Shown piece after piece: positions 18,019 through 25,939 of a stretch of DNA of 64,000 nt. The notes below the pieces were generated by a model. It ran no database searches and was not told where the DNA came from. It saw only the letters and a program-made list of their open reading frames with translations. Position numbers and translations under genes: made by a program. The stretch is taken from assembly GCF_028356935.1 (NCBI RefSeq), contig NZ_CP102798.1, positions 4,646,096-4,710,095 on the forward strand. Reading direction: 5' to 3'. The stretch's first letter is position 1. Every line of letters starts with the position of its first letter. The DNA comes from Lysinibacillus sp. OF-1. Lineage in GTDB: Bacteria > Bacillota > Bacilli > Bacillales_A > Planococcaceae.

Positions 18019-18519
18019 TTATCGATTATCAATTTTTTCTGGATTAAGATCGTGATTTATTAAACGATAATTGGCAATTTCCTCGTATTTCGTTCCTGGC
18101 TTCCCATAGTTACACCATGGATCGATCGAAATACCCCCACGTGGCGTAAACTTCCCCCAAACTTCGATATATCGAGGATCAAGCAATGCAATTAAGTCAT
18201 TCATAATGATGTTAACGCAATCTTCATGGAAATCACCGTGATTTCTAAAACTGAATAAATACAATTTTAGTGATTTACTTTCAACTATTTTTTTATCTGG
18301 GATATAGGAAATGTACATCGTAGCAAAATCAGGCTGATGTGTAAGCGGGCATAAACTAGTAAACTCTGGACAATTAAATTTAACGAAATAATCTCGATTG
18401 GCATGCAGATTATCTACAGCCTCCAATACCTCAGGTGCATAATCATATGAATACTTTGTACCTTGATTACCTAATAGGGTTAAATCCTTTAATCCTTCTT
18501 CATGACTTCGGCCAGACAT
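18019..18519 (-). CDS. queF: NADPH-dependent 7-cyano-7-deazaguanine reductase
   Basis: 166 aa, the length of the short single-domain QueF type. It reduces the nitrile of preQ0 to preQ1. It has the catalytic Cys in Glu-Phe-Thr-Ser-Leu-Cys-Pro, Gln-Pro-Asp-Phe-Ala, the QueF-type Glu-Ser-Lys-Ser-Leu-Lys-Leu-Tyr, and Phe-His-Glu-Asp-Cys. The ATG at 18519 has a perfect AAGGAGG 7 nt upstream. It has its own promoter and riboswitch, rather than following queE as in the B. subtilis queCDEF order. Confidence 0.96.
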   Translation of the reverse strand: MSGRSHEEGLKDLTLLGNQGTKYSYDYAPEVLEAVDNLHANRDYFVKFNCPEFTSLCPLTHQPDFATMYISYIPDKKIVESKSLKLYLFSFRNHGDFHEDCVNIIMNDLIALLDPRYIEVWGKFTPRGGISIDPWCNYGKPGTKYEEIANYRLINHDLNPEKIDNR

Positions 18520-18603
18520 AAAAAAACCTCCTTGTAAAATGTTTCCCAACACTTTTCAAGAGAGGCATCACCAAGCATTCTATTTAAAACATACGTAAAC
18601 ACA

Positions 18604-18635
18604 TAAAAAAAAGCCACGTCCAATATGGACATGGC
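18604..18635 (-). terminator. Riboswitch-controlled terminator before queF
   Basis: GCCACGTCC pairs with GGACATGGC (18613-18621, 18627-18635), with one G-T pair, then eight T on the - strand. Confidence 0.9.
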
Positions 18636-18650
18636 ATTATTGTCATGTTT

Positions 18651-18689
18651 CCATAGTTTTTTATAGAGGGTATCCGCTATGAACCTCTC
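18651..18689 (-). promoter_or_regulatory. preQ1-I riboswitch before queF
   Basis: The - strand shows AGAGGTTC, a TAGC loop, ACCCTCTAT and an A-rich tail with AACTA, the class-I preQ1 aptamer pattern. A small CCCG/CGGG hairpin directly precedes it. Confidence 0.95.
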
Positions 18690-18720
18690 CCGTTCTAGTC
18701 CGGGCATTCTTTTCTTCAAT

Positions 18721-18749
18721 ATCGTACAAAAAATAATACAGCACGTCAA
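18721..18749 (-). promoter_or_regulatory. SigA-type promoter of queF
   Basis: On the - strand TTGACG (18744-18749) is followed after exactly 17 bases by TACGAT (18721-18726). It sits between the island border and the riboswitch, so queF keeps its own promoter despite the insertion upstream. Confidence 0.8.
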
Positions 18750-18839
18750 ATGGATTTTTTTAAAAAATCTTTCTTGGTTTGAAAGCATTACTAAAGAATT
18801 GATTCAAAGGATTTAGAATCGGATTTTTATATTTTCTTT

Positions 18840-18871
18840 AGAACCGTCGCACTTACTTATGGTACGGTTCT
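18840..18871. repeat. Attachment site at the que end of the island (att3)
   Basis: AGAACCGT (18840-18847) and ACGGTTCT (18864-18871) form an 8-bp perfect inverted repeat around a central TT at 18857-18858. The right half, continuing CTCCCTGTC, is nearly the same as the right half at 25838; the left half is chromosome. Confidence 0.75.
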
Positions 18872-20419
18872 CCCTGTCTTACTAAGTAGTAAAGCGTCAT
18901 CGTAATCAAACCAAAAAGTTATACACTTTATATCCTTTCGGTTTGGCTCAATTTCAATTTTTTTAATTAACGCTCTTAAAAGTAACTTTCTTTGTTCAAA
19001 GGTAGCGGTTTTGTATAGGCTATCGAAATGTTCAAGGGCTTGATAAATCGTCTCTTTAGTAATAGTTGATTCGCTTTGTAAATCTTCATATTCCCTTTCA
19101 ACCCGCCTCTTTCTTTCCTCCATATCATCTATATCCTTTAGGATTGATTCGGCTTGCATATTATAAACCCTCGCTCCAAGCTTTTCAGAGGAATAGTCAC
19201 TATTAAGCTTATTTAATAAGGCTTTTTTCTTCTCCAGATTTTTACTATTCAACAATAAAGTATTTTTCATTGAGCTTTTTTCAAGTAGTTTTTGACTTTC
19301 AATCCTCTCAAGCACATCTTCAACTATCGTCATATCGTTTAATAGCTCTTTAACCCTTTGGAGTACCTTCTTTTCGATACTTTCTTTACCAATTAAATTT
19401 GATTTACAAGCTTTTAAGCCTTTACTGGCAAATGCTTGACACATATAGTATAAATGATAACCGCTCCCATCTCTTTTTTTCGACTTACTCATTACAGTTC
19501 CAGCACCACAAGCAGGGCAACGGAGAATTCCCGAAAGAATAAAATCGCCATGAAAATTTCTATTTTTTGATACACTCTCTTTATTAGTATTATTAATTGT
19601 TTGGGCTTTAGCCCATAAATCGAGGGAAATTATTGCTTCATGCTTTCCCTCGACTAAAACATAATCTTTAGTAACTCCATTGCGCCTTTTAGTATTCCAG
19701 TCCTTTCTCTTCCCCCATCTACACTTACCTATATAAACTTCATTCTCTAATATTGTCTTGATCGTACCGATACTAAAAAGATTTCCCTTTTTTGATCTAT
19801 AACCTTCCTCATTTACGGTTTTAGCAATATATTTATATCCCTTACCTTCTGCCCTTAACTCAAATATTCTTTTAACGAGCTTTGCTTCCTCGGTATTAAT
19901 AACTAGCTGCTTATTTATATTATTATAGCCTAGTACAATCCCACCGTTCCAATAGCCTTGTTCTGCTCTTTTTTCCATACCAGCTTTTACCCGACTTATA
20001 ATCATTCCACGCTCATATTCAGCAAAAGTACCAATCAGATTTATGAACATTTTTCCGTCAAGAGTTGAGCTATCTAAATTATTATCGCTCACCAATAAAC
20101 GGCAATTGTTAGGCACTAATACCTCATCTTGCAATTTGGAAATATCACTAAGTCTTCTGGAAATCCTATCTACAGTTTTAACAAGGATTGCTTGAAACTT
20201 GCCGTCATATAAATGCTTAAATAAACGCTGAATTTCAGGACGCTCATAACTTTTACCCGAATAACCATCATCAGAATAGACATCATAAACCTCCAAGTTA
20301 TTACTTTCAGCATATTTCCTCAAAGCATCCTCTTGAGCTCCCAAAGAGTACCCTTCCTTGGCTTGCTCCTCTGTAGAAACTCTCGTGTATATAGCTACTT
20401 TCATACGATGTTTGGTCAT
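18857..20419 (-). CDS. Large serine recombinase (Ccr-like integrase)
   Basis: 520 aa. The N-terminal resolvase domain has the catalytic Ser at ~15 (Thr-Arg-Val-Ser-Thr-Glu-Glu-Gln) and Tyr-Glu-Arg-Pro-Glu. A Recombinase domain follows (~165-270), then a zinc ribbon (Cys-Pro-Ala-Cys near 300, Cys later), and a coiled coil at ~370-450. Length and order fit large serine recombinases such as CcrB. GGAAGG lies 8 nt before the ATG. The gene runs into the attachment site, as is usual for an element's own integrase. It probably performs integration and excision at the rlmH 3' end. Confidence 0.9.
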   Translation of the reverse strand: MTKHRMKVAIYTRVSTEEQAKEGYSLGAQEDALRKYAESNNLEVYDVYSDDGYSGKSYERPEIQRLFKHLYDGKFQAILVKTVDRISRRLSDISKLQDEVLVPNNCRLLVSDNNLDSSTLDGKMFINLIGTFAEYERGMIISRVKAGMEKRAEQGYWNGGIVLGYNNINKQLVINTEEAKLVKRIFELRAEGKGYKYIAKTVNEEGYRSKKGNLFSIGTIKTILENEVYIGKCRWGKRKDWNTKRRNGVTKDYVLVEGKHEAIISLDLWAKAQTINNTNKESVSKNRNFHGDFILSGILRCPACGAGTVMSKSKKRDGSGYHLYYMCQAFASKGLKACKSNLIGKESIEKKVLQRVKELLNDMTIVEDVLERIESQKLLEKSSMKNTLLLNSKNLEKKKALLNKLNSDYSSEKLGARVYNMQAESILKDIDDMEERKRRVEREYEDLQSESTITKETIYQALEHFDSLYKTATFEQRKLLLRALIKKIEIEPNRKDIKCITFWFDYDDALLLSKTGRTVP

Positions 20420-20434
20420 ATACTTTGCCTTCCT

Positions 20435-20560
20435 TTACTTATTTACATAATTTTTTATTATGCTAGCCAATATGTTAATTAGCTCATTTCTTTTTATTTC
20501 CCCAACAGAAGGAATAATCAGTTTTCGTTCCTTGTAATTATTATTTTCTCCCGCTTCCAC
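20435..20560 (-). CDS. Small 41-aa protein between the two recombinases
   Basis: 41 codons from a GTG at 20560, with GGGGAGAG 6 nt upstream and a TAA at 20435. It starts 28 bases after the 259-aa recombinase and ends 15 bases before the start codon of the next, so all three look like one operon. It is charged, with an N-terminal Asn/Lys-rich part and an amphipathic C-terminal helix (Glu-Leu-Ile-Asn-Ile-Leu-Ala-Ser-Ile-Ile). I do not recognise it. A directionality factor or recombinase partner is conceivable from position alone. Confidence 0.6.
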   Translation of the reverse strand: MEAGENNNYKERKLIIPSVGEIKRNELINILASIIKNYVNK

Positions 20561-20588
20561 TCGTCTCTCTCCCCTTGATGTAAAATTT

Positions 20589-21368
20589 TTATAGAATCGG
20601 TTCGTGTACACCTTTAGTTTTTATTTCACCGTAGCAATACATTCCCTCATAGAAATCTTTACGGTCTAATATTCGTTTCACCTGAACTTTCGTAAACCTT
20701 TTACCTTGCTGCGTCGAATAACCTTCATTATTTAGCTGAGAAGCCAATTGAGACAAAGACCAGCTTTGGAAATTCCCCTTTAACTCAAATAATCGTCTTA
20801 CCGTTTTGGCTTCCTCTTCATTAACCCTCAGAAATTTTTGTCCCTTTTTAGCCGTATAACCATATATGGGTTTTCCTCCTGCATATTTCCCTTGCTTTGC
20901 TTTCATATTTCGTCCTCGTGCCAGTTTCATAGTTATCTCCATACGTTGATACTCGTCCAGTAACTCCATTAAACCGTTCACTAAAAAATCGTTTGGGTCT
21001 TTCTTATAAATGCTATAATTCGGCTGTTCAATACTTTTAACATCCACTCCAAATTTTTTTAGCTCTCGATGAACTAAAACTTTAACAATATCAGACCGCC
21101 ATAACCGGTTAGTATTTAGCACAATTACGAAATCTACCTTAGAAGTAGAAATTTCAGTTAACATATCTTGAAAGCCTTCTCTTTCTACCTCTAAGGCTTC
21201 TTCATCTATTTTTGCTCCACTTATACCAGCATCGATAAAGCACTCTAGTAAATTCCACCCTTGCTTTTCACAAAATAATTTTATTTCATCTTTTTGATAA
21301 GTTAGGCTATAACCATCTTTTACTTGTCCTAAGGTAGAAACCCGTATATACCCTATTACGTTCACCAT
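20589..21368 (-). CDS. Second serine recombinase, short form without zinc ribbon
   Basis: 259 aa. The resolvase domain (~1-145) has Arg-Val-Ser-Thr with Ser at ~11, and the Recombinase domain runs to ~250. It stops at Gly-Val-His-Glu-Pro-Ile-Leu, exactly where large serine recombinases usually continue (Gly-x-His-x-Pro-Ile-Ile) into the zinc ribbon and coiled coil. The downstream bases do not encode the missing part in any frame, so it is not a simple frameshift. It is either a truncated gene or a short regulatory or partner form. Catalytic residues look intact (Arg, Ser, and Arg-Leu-Trp-Arg in place of Arg-Leu-x-Arg). It comes first in the recombinase operon. Confidence 0.8.
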   Translation of the reverse strand: MVNVIGYIRVSTLGQVKDGYSLTYQKDEIKLFCEKQGWNLLECFIDAGISGAKIDEEALEVEREGFQDMLTEISTSKVDFVIVLNTNRLWRSDIVKVLVHRELKKFGVDVKSIEQPNYSIYKKDPNDFLVNGLMELLDEYQRMEITMKLARGRNMKAKQGKYAGGKPIYGYTAKKGQKFLRVNEEEAKTVRRLFELKGNFQSWSLSQLASQLNNEGYSTQQGKRFTKVQVKRILDRKDFYEGMYCYGEIKTKGVHEPIL

Positions 21369-21642
21369 TTTCCCCCCAGCGTAACGGAAATTCTAATTAT
21401 CGTAACGATTTAAACATTTTACCTTTATTTGGTAATTTATTACTAGGCAAGCATATTACGTACTGGTGTAAAATTACAACCCTAAGTTACGATGAATCTT
21501 ACTAAGGGCATTTGCATTTTTGGGATATTGGTTTTAATTTTTAAAGGAATAAAGTGACTACCTTTTATACGCTAGAACACAGGAATAAGTAACTACTATG
21601 ACAAATCTATAGAACTTAATGTTTTAAAGGATTGCAAAAGGT

Positions 21643-22497
21643 CTAATTTTCATTTTTAAACCACATAATCTTAAAGGTAGTGAACTGAATATAGTTTAGA
21701 AAATCAACAGTAATCTTATATCCGTCGACCTTTTTTAAATTCCCTTCAAGGTTTTTTAAACTTTCCATTATCTCAGTATAGTTACCCTTGATAATCTTTG
21801 GTTTCTCTAGGTTACTGCTTTGTAAATAAAGCCGTTTGCCAAAAGAACGTTTATCTGCTTTAAACTCAAACAAGTTCTTTATTAAATAATTTTTTAATCT
21901 CGCATATTTATCAATAAATTGAGGGGAATAAATATTCTTTACGTTGACTATTCCATGTCCCCATATATCTTGAAATACACCATTTCTTAATTCTCCAGTT
22001 GGTATATCAGGTATATTTATCAGCACATGGAAATGAACTGTACCACGGTTTTGAAAAGAACGCACAGCTAGATATTTAAAATCAGAATACTTATCACGCA
22101 TACGTTTTATCCAATTGTCAAAATCCCGACTGGCTTGCTCTAGCGACACATTTTCCTTTGCATAAGTCAGAGTCACATATTTATCGCCTAGCTTAAAGTT
22201 CATATCCATTAAATCACCGAAAGTTTCCTTTTCCTTCATAGTAAGTTTCCGAGCTTTAGGCTCTCTCTTCTCCTTCTTACTATATTCCCTTTCTTTAGAA
22301 CCGTTATTTTTCAAAATAGCTATTTTTATCATTTTCTCAATGGTGGAAAGTCCAGAATCCCTCTCTACCTTCATAATTTCTACTTGTCGTTCAGCCTTAG
22401 TTTTCTTAGAGGTATCTCTTTTCCTGATCTTTTTTCCATAACGCTTCACTTTGATGTAATCACCTATACGTTTCATTTCACTATCATAATATTCCAT
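21643..22497 (-). CDS. Rolling-circle Rep-like HUH endonuclease
   Basis: 284 aa from the ATG at 22497 (GAGAGG 10 nt upstream); a TTG at 22515 is possible. The first ~100 residues are Lys/Arg-rich. From ~105 it follows the G2P/ORF2-type HUH pattern: Tyr-Val-Thr-Leu-Thr-Tyr, Asp-Asn-Trp-Ile-Lys-Arg-Met-Arg, then the metal motif Val-His-Phe-His-Val-Leu at ~154-159, Ile-Trp-Gly-His-Gly, and Lys-Asn-Tyr-Leu-Ile-Lys with a candidate nicking Tyr at ~204. Such proteins nick one strand to start rolling-circle replication. In an integrative element it would let the excised circle replicate or transfer. No helicase gene lies beside it. Confidence 0.75.
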   Translation of the reverse strand: MEYYDSEMKRIGDYIKVKRYGKKIRKRDTSKKTKAERQVEIMKVERDSGLSTIEKMIKIAILKNNGSKEREYSKKEKREPKARKLTMKEKETFGDLMDMNFKLGDKYVTLTYAKENVSLEQASRDFDNWIKRMRDKYSDFKYLAVRSFQNRGTVHFHVLINIPDIPTGELRNGVFQDIWGHGIVNVKNIYSPQFIDKYARLKNYLIKNLFEFKADKRSFGKRLYLQSSNLEKPKIIKGNYTEIMESLKNLEGNLKKVDGYKITVDFLNYIQFTTFKIMWFKNEN

Positions 22498-22515
22498 ATT
22501 ATCCCATCCTCTCAA

Positions 22516-23320
22516 CCCATAGTCCCCCCGTTTTTTTGGGGTTTAATATAAATAAACCAAGAGAGATGAAGTGTACTCCGTAAATTCTCATGGAAACAAA
22601 AATTAAATGAATTAAGGCGGTTTTTTCACATTCAAGGAACGGGATGGTGTGTCTATTATCGGATTATAAGGAGTAGGAGCGGAAATAAACAGTGGACGGA
22701 GCGAAGCGAAGTCCTCCGAGCATAGCGAGGAGTGAGATTAGTTTATCTCTTGATTATTTCATTATGGAAAACGTCTCTTCAACGAGGGCATGAATCACCC
22801 ATAAATATTAAGAAGTAGAAACTTCAGCTTCGCTGAAGTGCTATTTTTTTCACTTTCTTTCAAATAAGTCCTTTTCAATTGTCTGTGTCTCTGTTTCTTT
22901 ATATCCATTTATATGCTCTAGCTTTTTTCTGTTCATTCAAATTTCAGTAGAGTATTCAGATGTAAATTTCATTCTACTTCTTAATATCCACCTATATTTT
23001 ATCTAAAGCGTTAAAGCGCTAAAGTACACAAGTGGGCGTGTGGGGCTTTATCACCTTAAAGCGACATATAGTTTCATATTTCCACATAGATTTAGAACGA
23101 GGTGTGGGAAATACAGGAATCCTTAACAGCACGATCACACATAAAAATGCACATAAAAATCTTTAACTACTAAGTGCCGTTATCTATCTTTTTCCTTTCG
23201 AAGGAACCTGGTAATTTAAAGACAAACTCAATCCCTAGTTTCAAATGGTTTAAGGCTTTATAAACAAGGAATTTGCCATTTTATATCTTCTCCAGCTAAA
23301 CTACCATAATTATTACGTCA
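22516..23320. other. Gene-free stretch of the island; candidate origin
   Basis: About 800 bases upstream of the Rep-like gene without a convincing ORF. Visible structure includes CCCC/GGGG around a T run (22525-22541), GGAC/GTCC enclosing repeated GCGAA (22694-22714) beside a TCCTC/GAGGA hairpin (22712-22731), and an ACTTCAGC/GCTGAAGT hairpin near 22820. TAAAGCG repeats lie at 23004, 23012 and 23057. Rep origins often carry such hairpins and short repeats, but I cannot point to the nick site. Confidence 0.45.
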
Positions 23321-23378
23321 AAAGCCCCTTAGGTGGTTTCTGGAAGTTTAGCAACCAGTCATCACCTAAGGGGCTTTA
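23319..23378. terminator. Long-stem bidirectional terminator in the island
   Basis: A 15-bp perfect stem (23321-23335 with 23363-23377) ends in AAAG on one side and CTTT on the other. It lies 20 bases beyond the stop of the 55-aa gene. Confidence 0.75.
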
Positions 23379-23396
23379 TAGCCATTGGAGATTTGC

Positions 23397-23564
23397 TTAT
23401 TTTTCATTAACTAATTTAACAAGACCTTTTTTAATAATCACAAAACCTCTTTCTTCCCATGCCTTCACAAATTTTTCAGTACAAGTTATCTCCACACCGC
23501 TCTCTTCATTTTTCATCACATATCCTTCTCGTTCGTTAGATAGTTCGTCATAAGCGTTCTTCAT
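23397..23564 (-). CDS. Small 55-aa hypothetical protein
   Basis: 55 codons from an ATG at 23564 to TAA at 23397, with a GAAGTGG site 5 nt upstream and a strong terminator behind. It is acidic at the start (Glu/Asp/Asn), has Lys-Ala-Trp-Glu-Glu-Arg-Gly-Phe in the middle and a Lys-rich end; there is one Cys and no hydrophobic segment. I do not recognise it. It could be co-transcribed with the 137-aa membrane protein upstream. Confidence 0.6.
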   Translation of the reverse strand: MKNAYDELSNEREGYVMKNEESGVEITCTEKFVKAWEERGFVIIKKGLVKLVNEK

Positions 23565-23713
23565 ATTTTCCACTTCTTTCTATCGTATTTATGAGACCCT
23601 TTTTTCTCCTCGCTAATAAATAAGTTACTTAGTTATTAGAGATTTCGAGAGCTGTATATATTTTTTATCGAGAGAACTTTCTATATATTATTAAAATAAG
23701 CCCCCACCTATTT

Positions 23714-24127
23714 CTAATACGTTTCTTCTATTTCCAACACGTTAGCGAGATTAGAACGAGCTTCATATACTTGCTCTTCCAAACCTTCACCTACTCCTAG
23801 AACCATTTTTATAAATTGTTCACTTATATATTTTTCCTTATCAGTGTAATTGGCCGAATTAGTTTCTACTTCTCTTGCGTTATCAGAGATAGATTTTGTA
23901 ACCTCATTACTCGGAAATTCACCATTTTCAAACGCTACGTTTAGTTCATGGAACGCCCATAGAGCATTACTATAATAATTTTCTCCAATACCTTCTGGTA
24001 CATTTGGGAAGCTACCTAATTTATAGGCTAAAAATAATACTACGATAATTCCGATAGCCCATATAACCTTACTTTTCCATATAGGCTTCCTCTTTACCAA
24101 TACATCATCCATTTTTAGCTCACTCAT
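23714..24127 (-). CDS. Small single-pass membrane protein of unknown function
   Basis: 137 aa, with AGGAGG 9 nt before the ATG. A cytoplasmic head with Lys-Arg-Lys-Pro is followed by one hydrophobic segment (~20-40), then an acidic helical domain (~45-137) predicted to lie outside. It has no Cys and no known motif that I can see. It is divergent from the XRE regulator gene, with a perfect palindrome between them, so it may be that regulator's target. Function unknown. Confidence 0.65.
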   Translation of the reverse strand: MSELKMDDVLVKRKPIWKSKVIWAIGIIVVLFLAYKLGSFPNVPEGIGENYYSNALWAFHELNVAFENGEFPSNEVTKSISDNAREVETNSANYTDKEKYISEQFIKMVLGVGEGLEEQVYEARSNLANVLEIEETY

Positions 24128-24188
24128 TAATATATTCCTCCTACTTTTTGATTATTCGTCTTTCTTTATAAAAAACATATAAAAAATC

Positions 24189-24206
24189 GGTACGCTTAAG
24201 CGTACC
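24189..24206. promoter_or_regulatory. Perfect 18-bp palindrome, probable operator
   Basis: GGTACGCTTAAGCGTACC is its own reverse complement. It sits between the divergent membrane-protein and XRE genes, 62 bases from either start, where the XRE protein could bind and control both. Confidence 0.65.
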
Positions 24207-24272
24207 ACTATATTATTTAGTATATGGTAAGTTTTCCTTAATAGTCAATATCAATCGATTGTAGGGAGAGCT

Positions 24273-24497
24273 ATGACAAGAAAAGTCAAAGTGAAGATTC
24301 ATGAACTAGTCAATCAAAGAGGAATTTCATTAAGGGAATTATCTCGATTAACTGATATACGCCATGCTGCTTTAAGCGAATTAGCTAATCAAAAAAGGCA
24401 AAATATAAACTTTAGTCATATAGAAAAAATCGCAGATACTTTAGAGTTAGATGATATTAGAGACATCATAGACCTTATAGAAGACAAAGACAAATAA
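24273..24497 (+). CDS. XRE-family transcriptional regulator (Cro/CI-type HTH)
   Basis: 74 aa, almost entirely one helix-turn-helix domain: Leu-Val-Asn-Gln-Arg-Gly-Ile-Ser-Leu-Arg-Glu-Leu-Ser-Arg, a turn, then His-Ala-Ala-Leu-Ser-Glu-Leu-Ala-Asn and Ile-Glu-Lys-Ile-Ala-Asp-Thr-Leu. It belongs to the short YozG/YgzD-type XRE proteins common in mobile DNA. AGGGAG lies 4 nt before the ATG. It is the only + strand gene of the island and probably controls itself and the divergent transcript. Confidence 0.88.
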   Translation: MTRKVKVKIHELVNQRGISLRELSRLTDIRHAALSELANQKRQNINFSHIEKIADTLELDDIRDIIDLIEDKDK

Positions 24498-24530
24498 AGT
24501 CGCCCTTATATGGGCGACTTACTTGTTTTC
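24497..24530. terminator. Terminator between XRE and kinase genes
   Basis: AAGTCGCCC pairs perfectly with GGGCGACTT (24497-24505, 24512-24520), followed by a T-rich stretch. The two genes converge here. Confidence 0.8.
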
Positions 24531-24553
24531 TAGAGCATTATATTAAAAATTCA

Positions 24554-25681
24554 TTAGAACGGCAATTCATCATAATCTACTTCTATCTTTATTCTAGATA
24601 ATCTCATATTTATATTATCTAATACTATTTTTTGTTTATAAGGGACTAGTCGTTGCATCAATTGATAAAAATCAATCACAAATGATAATTCAATATTGTT
24701 AGTCGAGTCATACGAAAAATTACCATTAATAAAACATTTTATTAATTCACTATTATCTTGAATGTAACGTTCCAAAGAACTATTTCGTATAAGAATAGCT
24801 AACTTACTCATCGTAACATTGAGATCATTGATAGGCTCGTAATAATTAACATAACTTTTGATATACATTGAAAGTATATCTGCAAAATCCCTATACACTT
24901 CTTTTTCTCTCTTTGTAAAGTTAATTTCACCTAGAACTCCTTGGGAAATGTCTATTCCAATATCATGGAATGATGTATATCTTTCAATAGGGTTTAATTT
25001 AATCATTTTATCAACGATATGCTCAAATTTAAAATTAGGAAGTTCTTTACCAAGGATATTACTAAATAATTTCCCTAGAAAATAAATTTCAGTTTGATGA
25101 TTGTATATTCCTTCATCTTTCGTTTCATCTGGCCAATGGGTTACTGGCCAATTCAAAAATACACTTCTAGCATCTATATCGTGTTCCGTTAGTTTCTTTC
25201 CAAACCCAAAATCAATTACCTTAACTTTTCCACTATTATCTATCATAATATTTGCTGGACGAATATCCCTATGCAGTATTTTATTCGATTCCAAATATTC
25301 AAATGCTGATATCGTCTCAGTAAAAATTTCTCCCCAGCTCTTCCCTAAAAAGTCCGGTTCAAAATCTTCAATCGTAACTCCATCTATATACTCCATTTGC
25401 AGATAACCTAATTTATACTCAGGATATAAATAATAATTATAGACTCTAACTATATTAGGGTGTGAAATCTTAAACAATATTTTGATTTCATCTACAAATC
25501 GTTGATAATGTTCATCTATATAGTTAGTATCCTTTGGAGAGTATTTTTTAAATGCAAACAGCATATCAGTTGTCTCATCCTTAAAAAGATGTGTATCTCC
25601 CGTTCCACCTTCTCCAAGAGATTTAACATGTAAAAACTGTTTTTTTCTATCAAACTCAACTAAAGTTCCTGATTGTAACAA
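24554..25681 (-). CDS. Hanks-type Ser/Thr protein kinase
   Basis: About 375 aa. The start is uncertain: no ATG fits, and I chose a TTG at 25681 behind GAAGTGAG; the frame is open to 25759. The kinase core is complete: glycine loop Gly-Glu-Gly-Gly-Thr-Gly (~23-28), Lys at ~45, helix-C Glu at ~65, His-Arg-Asp-Ile-Arg-Pro-Ala-Asn at ~137-144, Asp-Phe-Gly at ~157-159. The His-Arg-Asp loop has Arg where Lys is usual, seen in some active kinases. The last ~120 residues are an unrecognised helical domain, with no membrane segment or PASTA repeats. A lone soluble kinase in a mobile island recalls staphylococcal Stk2 (phage defence), but that role is inference. Confidence 0.82.
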   Translation of the reverse strand: MLQSGTLVEFDRKKQFLHVKSLGEGGTGDTHLFKDETTDMLFAFKKYSPKDTNYIDEHYQRFVDEIKILFKISHPNIVRVYNYYLYPEYKLGYLQMEYIDGVTIEDFEPDFLGKSWGEIFTETISAFEYLESNKILHRDIRPANIMIDNSGKVKVIDFGFGKKLTEHDIDARSVFLNWPVTHWPDETKDEGIYNHQTEIYFLGKLFSNILGKELPNFKFEHIVDKMIKLNPIERYTSFHDIGIDISQGVLGEINFTKREKEVYRDFADILSMYIKSYVNYYEPINDLNVTMSKLAILIRNSSLERYIQDNSELIKCFINGNFSYDSTNNIELSFVIDFYQLMQRLVPYKQKIVLDNINMRLSRIKIEVDYDELPF

Positions 25682-25811
25682 ACATCTCACTTCCAATTCA
25701 ACTTTAATAATTATAATATTAGCACAATTTGGTAGTAAGTGTCTTTTATTACAAATCAAGTTACGTCTCTAAAATAAGGCTTTTTAAAAGTATCTCTTAT
25801 TATACAATCAG

Positions 25812-25843
25812 TTCAAACTTCCGCTTTACTATCACTTGTGATA
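25812..25843. repeat. Internal attachment site (att2) between the two elements
   Basis: This 32-base stretch is identical to 27135-27166. Its core is the palindrome TATCAC-TT-GTGATA with TT at 25836-25837. The bases to its right (CGTTCTCCCTGTC) match those at att3, so it joins one element's recombinase end to the other element's far end. Confidence 0.88.
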
Positions 25844-25882
25844 CGTTCTCCCTGTCCTTAAAAAGAGCACTAAAGCACTTGG
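25832..25882 (-). pseudogene. Remnant of a serine recombinase C-terminus
   Basis: The 16 codons before the TGA read like the end of the intact recombinase: Ala-Leu-x-Leu, then Lys/Arg-Thr-Gly-Arg-Thr, here followed by Tyr-His-Lys because the site core supplies those codons. Nothing more of a recombinase is found upstream, so the smaller element seems to have lost its integrase by deletion. Confidence 0.6.
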
Positions 25883-25939
25883 TATTGGGAGAAGTAAACG
25901 TTTACCTCACTAATTACATTCCTAGTTACTTTAATATCA

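Larger units (their letters stand above)
18858..25836. mobile_element. SCC-like integrative element, 7.0 kb
   Basis: Bounded by att3 (core TT 18857-18858) and att2 (core TT 25836-25837). It carries two serine recombinases, a small ORF between them, an HUH Rep-like protein, small proteins, an XRE regulator and a protein kinase. The larger recombinase ends exactly at the border: its stop codon includes the crossover bases. SCC elements of staphylococci also insert in the last codons of rlmH by way of large serine recombinases. Calling this SCC-like rests on target and enzyme type, not on a database match. Confidence 0.8.

Noticed and set aside
18489..18788. 99-aa frame over the queF leader
   Set aside because: It covers the preQ1 riboswitch, its terminator and the queF ribosome binding site, so it is a chance frame.
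22516..23320. CRISPR array in the gene-free stretch
   Set aside because: Short repeats exist (TAAAGCG) but they are not evenly spaced and there are no spacer-length units.
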